Positions 1 to 5,143 of a stretch of DNA of 5,143 bases are shown here, piece by piece. Origin of the DNA: an uncultured Eubacteriales bacterium (GTDB lineage Bacteria > Bacillota > Clostridia > Oscillospirales > CAG-272); the NCBI GenBank assembly GCA_949286815.1, contig CASEEB010000076.1, forward strand, positions 1 through 5,143. The letters are read 5' to 3'. The notes beneath the pieces are model-generated. The model searched no databases and had not been told where the DNA came from. It saw nothing but the letters and a program-made list of their open reading frames with translations. Position numbers and translations under genes: made by a program. The first letter of the stretch is position 1; the number at the start of each line of letters is the position of its first letter.

Positions 1-41
1 TTTTTACCGCCGTTATTTTTTTCTTTGCTTTTCACAAGCAT
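1..41 (-). CDS. Start of an unidentified gene (5' partial, runs off the left edge)
   Basis: The minus strand has an ATG at 41-39 followed by 12 more sense codons with no stop before the window ends. The visible protein is MLVKSKEKNNGGK, a lysine-rich, polar beginning. A GGAG Shine-Dalgarno core lies 7 bases upstream, which is ideal spacing and the main reason to believe this start. The ORF begins after the likely hemZ terminator, so it is probably the next transcription unit or a read-through member of the same one. In related Firmicutes hisS commonly occupies this place, but these residues do not resemble the usual HisRS N-terminus (a PRGTxD-type motif near the start). A basic start of this kind could precede a membrane segment, but nothing in the window shows one. 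Function unknown; the chance that this is a real gene start is moderate. Confidence 0.55.
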   Translation of the reverse strand, partial: MLVKSKEKNNGGK

Positions 42-48
42 ATAAAAA

Positions 49-52
49 CTCC
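49..52 (-). promoter_or_regulatory. Shine-Dalgarno site of the left-edge gene
   Basis: On the minus strand CCGGAG is followed by TTTTTAT and then ATG. The GGAG core is 7 bases from the start codon and sits in otherwise AT-rich sequence, so it stands out. It is the main support for calling a gene start at 41. Confidence 0.55.
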
Positions 53-109
53 GGAAAAAAGATTTTTTCAATTAAATTGATATAAAAATAAAAATATGTA
101 ATATGTATA

Positions 110-141
110 CGGCGGCAAAAACCGATTATGTCCTGCCGCCG
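110..141 (-). terminator. Probable terminator of the recJ-relA-dtd-hemZ unit
   Basis: An inverted repeat begins 12 bases after the hemZ stop codon. On the minus strand CGGCGGCA (141-134) pairs perfectly with TGCCGCCG (117-110). Two G-U pairs and one A-U pair can extend the stem to 11 bp, leaving a 10-base loop. What follows on the minus strand is AT-rich, but the first T-run (TTTTTATTTTT) begins only about 16 bases beyond the stem. It is therefore a good hairpin with a poor U-tract: either an inefficient intrinsic terminator or an RNA 3'-end stabiliser. The plus strand has no T-run after the repeat, so it is unlikely to work in that direction. Confidence 0.55.
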
Positions 142-153
142 AACAGAAAGTCC

Positions 154-1641
154 TCACATGTGTTCGTCATAAAATTTTTCCGCCGCGCGAAGATTCTCCT
201 CGCTTTTGTCCGCGGCAAGATACTCATACGGATATTTGTAATTAAAAACTCTTTCAATCACACGTTTTTTACCGTTTGAAGGCGCGTAATCGACAAATTT
301 GGACACCGCGCCCGCGCCCGCGGCAAAAATTGAATGTACCTCTTCCATCATATAAATATTGTAAAGTCCTTCGCGGCCCTCAAGGCAGAGCCCGACATTT
401 TCATAATTTCCCACTGTATTTTTCTGTCTGTACATATAGTAGGGAAAATATCCCTCATGCTGCGCCTTTATCTGGGAGTAATCCACACTTTTGCCCACAT
501 CTCCGCCTCTCGGCGAATATATGTTGCTGTCGTTTCTCAGAGCGTCGCAGGCGTTTTTGACGCTGAAGGTATGTACTGTGATATTTTCCGGGCGGAGAGA
601 TAATACTTTGTCAAAAGACGCCGAAAAGGTCTGGAATTTATCTCCGGGAAGACCGGCAATGACGTCAGTGTTTATGACAGGTATACCTGAATTTCTCGCG
701 ATATCGTACGCTTTCAAAAAGTCCTCGCAATTATGAGCTCTGCCTATCTTCTTGAGCACATCGTCATTGAGTATCTGAGGATTTACGCTTATTCTGTTTA
801 CACCATGCTCCTTTGCGATTTTCAGCTTTTCTTCGTTAATCGTGTCCGGTCTGCCGCACTCAAGAGTATACTCTTCAAGACTCTGTACATCAGTATTCTT
901 GGCAACCGCGTCCAAAAGTATACATAATTGCGATTCGTCAAGAATTGTCGGCGTTCCTCCGCCTATATATACTGTCTTAAGATTAAGTCCCCTTTTTCGG
1001 ATAAAGGAAAATATCCCTTCGATTTCCCCCGTAAGTCTTTCTATATATTGGGGTATCGTTGAAAGCAGCTTTTTAGAAGTATATGATACAAATGAGCAAT
1101 ATGCGCATCTGGTCGGGCAAAAAGGAATAGATATATAGACACTGCAGTCTTTTTTATCGGGAGTTCCGACAATTTTCGCCTCATTGAGCGCGACTTCAGT
1201 AGCCAGAGCCGCTTTTTTGGGTATGACAAAATAATCGCTCACAAGTATTTTTTTTACCTTTGTCTTTGACATTCCGGACATCAAAAGCTCTGTCGCGACC
1301 TTGGAAGGACGTACCCCGACCAACATTCCCCATGAGGGTCTGTAGCCCAAAAGTTCTCCGCAGGCATTGATAACCGCGTCTCCGACCGCGAGTTTTTTCA
1401 GTCTGTCGGCGGAAATGTCGTCTCTTTTGTCATAGTGCCTTACACACTCGGCGCTTTTTTCCGCCAATTTTACTTTCACGACTGCTTCGACCCCGTCCTC
1501 CTTCTCGTTGAAATTCAGGTAGAGCACAGGCGTATTTTCTCCCTCTGCCTCATTTTCGGAAAATTTTGTACCGGGAAAAAATATCATGCACAGCATCTGG
1601 ACATAATAATGATTTACATTTCCGTTAATATACAGCTTCAT
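154..1641 (-). CDS. hemZ: HemZ-type radical SAM protein (annotated in family as coproporphyrinogen dehydrogenase)
   Basis: A complete 495-residue protein of the HemN/HemW/HemZ radical SAM group. Residues 1-165 form the N-terminal extension typical of HemZ, including GMLVGVRPSK at 105-114. The radical SAM core starts near 167. IPFCPTRCAYC at 172-182 supplies C175, C179 and C182 for the [4Fe-4S] cluster that cleaves S-adenosylmethionine. GGGTPT at 227-232 is the glycine-rich SAM-binding motif, followed by ECGRPDTI (261-268) and SVNPQ (285-289). The C-terminal part has YRQKN (404-408) and AGAGAVSKF (441-449), as in the family. The protein is cytosolic, with no signal peptide or membrane segment. 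The family is named for oxygen-independent coproporphyrinogen III oxidation, but residue 184 is Phe where true HemN has a fourth, essential Cys; HemW haem chaperones also lack that Cys. The exact reaction is therefore open. The start ATG has AGAGGA 12 bases upstream, rather far, and a GGAG directly touching the ATG. The gene lies 31 bases after dtd and is probably co-transcribed. Family assignment is strong; the reaction is not. Confidence 0.93.
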   Translation of the reverse strand: MKLYINGNVNHYYVQMLCMIFFPGTKFSENEAEGENTPVLYLNFNEKEDGVEAVVKVKLAEKSAECVRHYDKRDDISADRLKKLAVGDAVINACGELLGYRPSWGMLVGVRPSKVATELLMSGMSKTKVKKILVSDYFVIPKKAALATEVALNEAKIVGTPDKKDCSVYISIPFCPTRCAYCSFVSYTSKKLLSTIPQYIERLTGEIEGIFSFIRKRGLNLKTVYIGGGTPTILDESQLCILLDAVAKNTDVQSLEEYTLECGRPDTINEEKLKIAKEHGVNRISVNPQILNDDVLKKIGRAHNCEDFLKAYDIARNSGIPVINTDVIAGLPGDKFQTFSASFDKVLSLRPENITVHTFSVKNACDALRNDSNIYSPRGGDVGKSVDYSQIKAQHEGYFPYYMYRQKNTVGNYENVGLCLEGREGLYNIYMMEEVHSIFAAGAGAVSKFVDYAPSNGKKRVIERVFNYKYPYEYLAADKSEENLRAAEKFYDEHM

Positions 1642-1672
1642 CTCCGGTGTTTGTCCTCTTTCTATTTTTCTT

Positions 1673-2140
1673 TTATGTCTGAATTGGCTTCTTGGTTAAA
1701 ACATCGCTGTCCATTATAATTGTTACCGGTCCGTCATTGACAAGAGAAACCTCCATATGAGCGCCGAATATACCCTCTCCCACATGGCTCAGCTCCTTTT
1801 TCATCAGAGACTTGAAATATTCGTACAGTTTTTCGGCTTCCGCGGCAGGCGCCGATTCCAGAAAATCCGGGCGGTTGCCGTGTCTGTAATTCGCCATAAG
1901 AGTAAACTGTGAAATAACCAGCGCCTCTCCGCCGATATCCCGCACCGAGAGATTCATTTTTCCGTTTTCGTCTTGAAAAATGCGCAACGAACAAATCTTT
2001 TTGGCAAGAACTTCCGCCTCGTTTTCGCTGTCGCCCTTTGCGACCCCCAAAAGTATAAGCAATCCCGCATTGCATTCTCCGACCGTTTTTCCGTCAACAA
2101 CAACGCTTGCCTTTTTGACTCTCTGTAATACCGCTTTCAT
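1673..2140 (-). CDS. dtd: D-aminoacyl-tRNA deacylase
   Basis: A complete 155-residue DTD. It hydrolyses D-amino acids (and mischarged glycine) from tRNA in the cytosol, recycling the tRNA and keeping D-residues out of proteins. The family signatures are intact: SQFTL at 77-81 and NDGPVT at 135-140, whose G137-P138 pair corresponds to the Gly-cisPro that enforces chiral selectivity from the partner subunit of the homodimer. GNRPDF around residue 90 is also typical, and the N-terminus MKAVLQRVKKASV matches the family. An in-frame GTG two codons upstream (2146-2144) would give a 157-residue form, but it overlaps the Shine-Dalgarno GGAG. The ATG at 2140 sits 5 bases from that GGAG and gives the canonical start. 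The gene lies 52 bases after relA and 31 before hemZ, in the operon position often seen in Firmicutes. The identification is secure. Confidence 0.96.
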   Translation of the reverse strand: MKAVLQRVKKASVVVDGKTVGECNAGLLILLGVAKGDSENEAEVLAKKICSLRIFQDENGKMNLSVRDIGGEALVISQFTLMANYRHGNRPDFLESAPAAEAEKLYEYFKSLMKKELSHVGEGIFGAHMEVSLVNDGPVTIIMDSDVLTKKPIQT

Positions 2141-2145
2141 ATACA

Positions 2146-2149
2146 CTCC
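2146..2149 (-). promoter_or_regulatory. Shine-Dalgarno site that fixes the dtd start
   Basis: The minus strand reads CGGAGTGTAT then ATG. The GGAG core is 5 bases from the ATG at 2140-2138. Its last G is the first base of the alternative GTG codon, so the GTG cannot be used with this site. This favours the 155-residue protein. Confidence 0.7.
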
Positions 2150-2192
2150 GATTTTTTATTGACTGTTTTGCTTTGTTTACTTTGCCTATTTT

Positions 2193-4412
2193 TTACGAAA
2201 ATCCTCTCGACACTCCCACTACCCCGTCCAGTGATTTCAATTTTGAAACTATGGAATTGTAATGTTCGATATTCTTACAGCTGACTTTAAGGTTAATAAT
2301 ACTTTGCCCGTTGCTTTTTTTGTGTGAGTTGACCGAAAGTATCATTACCTTCATATCCGCGAGCGCCACGGCAATATTTGCAAGTATTCCTATCCCGTTT
2401 TCGGTATAAATCTGAAGCAAAGCTTCATATACATTTTTCGAGCTTCCGCTGTCCTCCGGCAGTTCCCAGTGCGCGCTCACCCAGCGGTCCGCGTTTTCCG
2501 GATTTTTTCTTCCGTCGGTTACATTCGGACAATCCTTTTTGTGTATTGAAATCCCGTATCCCTTTGTGATAAATCCTATGATATCGTCTCCCGGCAGCGG
2601 ATTGCAGCATTTCGCGAATTTAACCGCGCATCCGCTCTGACCGTCAACGATAATGCCGCTGTCGGATTTCAAATGCTTCGGCTTTGTTTTCTGTACAATA
2701 TCCTCCTCGGATATTGCGGTTTCCGGCTGTTCCGGAACAGTGATTTTATTGATTTCCTCTCTGAGTCTCGCGGAGAGCTTGGTAACCGAAAGTCCTCCGT
2801 AACCCAAAGTATTGTACAGGTCATCCGCGCTCGCGAATCCGGATTTCTGAGCCAGCGCCGATATAATATCGTCTTTCTGTATATCGGAAAGCCTGGATGA
2901 ATACTTCTTAAGCTCGTTGTCAACTATACTTTTTCCTACCGCAATGTTTTCCGTCCGTGATTCTTTCTTGAACCACTGGCGTATCTTGGTCCTTGCCTCG
3001 CTCGTCTTGACTATGCTCAGCCAATCACGGCTGGGGCCCTTTACCGCCGAGGAAGTAAGAATTTCAACAATTTCCCCGTTTTGCACCACCCGGTCTATAG
3101 GAACTATCATACCGTTGATTTTGGCTCCTATCATCTTGTTTCCGACCGCGGAGTGTATCGCGTACGCAAAGTCTATTACAGTTGAACCCTGCGGGAGCGC
3201 TATAACATCCCCCTTCGGAGTAAACACAAATACCTCATCATGGAAAATATCGGTTTTGAAAGCATGTAAAAATTCTGCGGGGTCTCTTGTATTGTCCTCG
3301 GTTTCGATAAGACGCGAAATCCATTCGAGCTTCTTGTCAATTTCCTCCTTCGAGGACGCGCCTGACTTGTATTTCCAGTGCGCGGCAATACCGTACTCCG
3401 CAATATGATGCATTTCCCAGGTACGTATCTGAACCTCAAAGGGTATTCCGTCCCTTCCGATTACGGTAGTATGAAGAGAACGGTACATATTGGGTTTCGG
3501 AGTTGAAATATAGTCCTTGAAGCGTCCGGGAATGGAATTGAACATCTCGTGTATTATGCCCAGAACTGTATAGCATTCAAGCTCTGTATCCACAATTATC
3601 CGCAAAGCGTAAAAGTCGTATATTTCATCAAAGCTTTTGTTCTGATTATACATCTTTTTATATATACTGTAAACCGTCTTGATGCGTCCCTCAAGCGTAA
3701 ACTTTATATTGTTCTCGGTAAGCTTTTCCGAAATTGTAGCGCGTATATTTTCAATGAAATTAAGACTCTTCCCGTATTTGCTCTCGATATCGCTCTTAAC
3801 CTCGTTATATCCTATAGGGTCAAGATATTGCAGACCGAGATTTTCCAGCTCCTGTTTTATCTTCTGCATACCGAGACGGTGAGCGAGCGGAGCGTATACC
3901 TCCATTGTCTCAAGCGCGGTTATCCTTCTCTTGTTCTCCGGTTTTGCGCCAAGAGTGCGCATATTGTGAAGCCTGTCGCAAAGCTTTATAAAAATAACCC
4001 TTACGTCCTTTGACATCGCAAGAAGCATTTTGCGCAGATTCTCAATATGCTGTTCTTCCTTGTCCTCAACCTTAAGAGACACGATTTTTGTCAACCCGTC
4101 GACAAGCATTGCCACGTCGGATCCGAACATCTTCTCAATTTCCTTGAGATTGGTTTTGTCAGAGCAGTCCTCCACGGTGTCGTGAAGCAACGCGGCACAT
4201 ATCGAATCGGTATCAAGCTCAAGCCCCGCGACTATTTCGGCAACCGCGACAGGATGTGATATATACGGCTCTCCACTGGCGCGATACTGACCGGCATGGA
4301 GCGCGGCAGCGTATTCATACGCTTTTCTGATTTTTTCAATATCATATTTTTTGCCTGTACCCTTTAGCAGTTCACACAAGCGCGATATATCTGTATGGGC
4401 AGTATTCTCCAT
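2193..4412 (-). CDS. relA: Bifunctional (p)ppGpp synthetase/hydrolase, long RelA/SpoT homologue
   Basis: A complete 739-residue protein, a normal length for the family. It makes (p)ppGpp from ATP and GDP/GTP when deacylated tRNA enters the ribosome, and degrades it by a Mn-dependent hydrolase. Domains in order: HD hydrolase (about 25-200) with R44, H53, H77-D78, E81-D82 and CDRLHNMRTL at 145-154; synthetase (about 235-350) with GRIKTVYSIYKKM (242-254), D266, YRSLHTTV (310-317) and catalytic E326 in EVQIRT; TGS (about 392-455) with AYAIHSAVG (416-424); a helical linker; a zinc-finger region with C602-C603, H624 and C628; and a C-terminal ACT domain (about 660-739). The synthetase loop reads RFKD (297-300), the RXKD form of bifunctional Rel enzymes rather than the EXDD of synthetase-only RelA. 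With the intact HD site, both activities are expected. The start ATG follows GGAAGGGG at a spacing of 7. The gene lies 68 bases after recJ with no apt between. It is the general stringent-response enzyme; 'rel' would be an equally good name. Confidence 0.97.
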   Translation of the reverse strand: MENTAHTDISRLCELLKGTGKKYDIEKIRKAYEYAAALHAGQYRASGEPYISHPVAVAEIVAGLELDTDSICAALLHDTVEDCSDKTNLKEIEKMFGSDVAMLVDGLTKIVSLKVEDKEEQHIENLRKMLLAMSKDVRVIFIKLCDRLHNMRTLGAKPENKRRITALETMEVYAPLAHRLGMQKIKQELENLGLQYLDPIGYNEVKSDIESKYGKSLNFIENIRATISEKLTENNIKFTLEGRIKTVYSIYKKMYNQNKSFDEIYDFYALRIIVDTELECYTVLGIIHEMFNSIPGRFKDYISTPKPNMYRSLHTTVIGRDGIPFEVQIRTWEMHHIAEYGIAAHWKYKSGASSKEEIDKKLEWISRLIETEDNTRDPAEFLHAFKTDIFHDEVFVFTPKGDVIALPQGSTVIDFAYAIHSAVGNKMIGAKINGMIVPIDRVVQNGEIVEILTSSAVKGPSRDWLSIVKTSEARTKIRQWFKKESRTENIAVGKSIVDNELKKYSSRLSDIQKDDIISALAQKSGFASADDLYNTLGYGGLSVTKLSARLREEINKITVPEQPETAISEEDIVQKTKPKHLKSDSGIIVDGQSGCAVKFAKCCNPLPGDDIIGFITKGYGISIHKKDCPNVTDGRKNPENADRWVSAHWELPEDSGSSKNVYEALLQIYTENGIGILANIAVALADMKVMILSVNSHKKSNGQSIINLKVSCKNIEHYNSIVSKLKSLDGVVGVSRGFS

Positions 4413-4419
4413 AACAATA

Positions 4420-4427
4420 CCCCTTCC
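4420..4427 (-). promoter_or_regulatory. Shine-Dalgarno site of relA
   Basis: The purine run GGAAGGGG ends 7 bases before the ATG at 4412-4410. It is one of the strongest ribosome binding sites in the window and supports this start, which also gives a normal-length N-terminus for the HD domain. Confidence 0.6.
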
Positions 4428-4480
4428 TTTCCGCAGTATTTAAAAGACCGCCCGACGACGACAAGACCGTTTTCACTCTG

Positions 4481-5143
4481 TCAGTGCATAGCGCCATGCC
4501 GGGATTCCACGAGCATTCTGTATGTATTCGATTCCTCAATGCTTGTTTTTTTCGGATTTTCACTCATTTCAAGGTCAAATATGTTATCGTTTAACCAAAC
4601 AATTCCGCAGACCTTGATTTCATTTAAGATATCCAATGTCAATTTTAGCTTGACATAATCTATTTTTCTGTCAGACCAGGTACCGAGCAGTGACAACAGC
4701 ATCCTGACAGAAAAAGTGCCGTGCCCCGCCTGATAGCTTCTTCGGAGTTGTCTGTATACATCAATTATATCTTCCCTTTCGGGAACAAAATTCGTTGAAT
4801 TGTCAAACGCAGTACCCTGCACTATACTTCTGTAAGTTTCCTCGTTTTTGCGGGCTTCAGCCAAAAATTCTTCCGAGAGCCTTATGTCCTGAATAATCAA
4901 CTGCAAAGTGCAGACATCTCTGAATTCATTTATATTCAGCTGGCAGAGCAGATCCACTCTGTCCCCTGCATAAAAGTCGAAATCCGGTAATGCCATGTTG
5001 AAATAAACCGCATGAATAATGATTTTTCCGTCGGTCAGAATCAGTTTCAAATGCTTTCCTCCGCCCATGGAAACTATTTTCAGTATCGAAAGTGATTTTA
5101 TCATGAATACCGGATTGGCATTTGACACTCCGAAAGGCTCAAG
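4481..5143 (-). CDS. recJ: Single-stranded-DNA-specific exonuclease RecJ, C-terminal part (3' partial; start lies beyond the right edge)
   Basis: The reading frame is open to the window edge and gives the last 220 codons. RecJ is a 5'-3' exonuclease on single-stranded DNA, acting in RecF-pathway recombination, mismatch repair and base excision repair. The DHH and DHHA1 catalytic domains lie outside the window. The fragment begins LEPFGVSNANPVF, the linker motif (PFGxxNPxPxF type) that leads into the OB-fold of RecJ. The OB-fold follows (about residues 15-92 of the fragment), with GGGKHLKLILTDGK at 27-40, AGDRVDLLCQLNINEF at 59-74 and LQLIIQDIR at 80-88. The last 125 residues form the extra C-terminal domain seen in Firmicutes RecJ, ending in a KTSIEESNTYRML segment. 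A GTG at 5128-5126 is an internal valine codon, not the start, because the conserved linker continues upstream of it. The place upstream of relA is typical. The family call is firm although the catalytic part is not visible. Confidence 0.88.
   Translation of the reverse strand, partial: LEPFGVSNANPVFMIKSLSILKIVSMGGGKHLKLILTDGKIIIHAVYFNMALPDFDFYAGDRVDLLCQLNINEFRDVCTLQLIIQDIRLSEEFLAEARKNEETYRSIVQGTAFDNSTNFVPEREDIIDVYRQLRRSYQAGHGTFSVRMLLSLLGTWSDRKIDYVKLKLTLDILNEIKVCGIVWLNDNIFDLEMSENPKKTSIEESNTYRMLVESRHGAMH

Noticed and set aside
54..69. GAAAAAAGATTTTTTC inverted repeat as a second terminator
   Set aside because: The stem is almost all A-T pairs and the loop would be only two bases, so it would not form a stable hairpin.
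1734..2075. A 113-codon minus-strand frame inside dtd
   Set aside because: It overlaps dtd in another frame. The dtd frame carries the SQFTL and NDGPVT signatures, while this one is arginine- and glycine-rich with no domain.
2917..3408. A 163-codon plus-strand open frame opposite relA
   Set aside because: It lies wholly antisense to the conserved TGS and synthetase region of relA, has no recognisable domain, and is explained by the composition of the relA strand.
3549..4013. A 154-codon plus-strand open frame opposite relA
   Set aside because: It is antisense to the synthetase and hydrolase regions of relA and its translation shows no family motif, so it is a shadow frame.
4433..4466. Possible promoter for relA in the recJ-relA gap (TTGTCG with a TTAAAT or TAAATA -10)
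   Set aside because: Matches to consensus are weak and the spacing is short for the better -10, so it is not distinguishable from chance.
4474..4486. CACTCTGTCAGTG hairpin at the end of recJ
   Set aside because: The stem is only 4 bp with no T-run after it, and it lies partly within the recJ coding end. It is not a terminator.
4372..4563. A 63-codon minus-strand frame spanning the recJ-relA junction, considered as a small gene
   Set aside because: It overlaps the end of recJ and the start of relA out of frame and has no recognisable content.
5126..5128. GTG as a possible start of a separate 215-residue protein
   Set aside because: The frame continues upstream to the window edge as LEPFG, part of the conserved RecJ linker motif, so the GTG is an internal valine codon.

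Overview
The window is a run of housekeeping genes, all on the minus strand. It looks like the chromosome of an anaerobic Gram-positive bacterium of the class Clostridia. This rests on gene content and order (recJ, a long RelA/SpoT homologue, dtd, hemZ, a neighbourhood typical of Firmicutes), on the presence of HemZ, and on purine-rich Shine-Dalgarno sites before the genes. The genus cannot be named from this window. I see no mobile element, CRISPR array, phage gene, tRNA or rRNA.

Layout in the direction of transcription, from high to low coordinates. The window opens inside recJ: only the last 220 codons are present (5143-4481), covering the OB-fold and a C-terminal extension. After 68 bases comes relA (4412-2193), a full-length bifunctional (p)ppGpp synthetase/hydrolase with all expected domains. 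After 52 bases comes dtd (2140-1673), D-aminoacyl-tRNA deacylase. After 31 bases comes hemZ (1641-154), a radical SAM protein of the HemN/HemW/HemZ group. The short gaps, shared strand and lack of internal terminators suggest one transcript. A GC-rich inverted repeat at 110-141, just after hemZ, probably ends it. The first 41 bases hold the start of a further minus-strand gene (ATG at 41-39, well-spaced GGAG), which leaves the window after 13 codons and is not identified.

The genes link DNA repair (RecJ), the stringent response (RelA) and translation quality control (Dtd) with a radical SAM enzyme of uncertain role (HemZ). Compared with the arrangement I recall for related Firmicutes, apt is absent between recJ and relA, a metallo-beta-lactamase-fold gene is absent between dtd and hemZ, and the gene after hemZ does not begin like hisS. 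Nothing here amounts to a new system. The points worth a second look are the simplified gene order, the unidentified gene start at the left edge, and the HemZ cluster motif, which argues against a simple coproporphyrinogen oxidase label.
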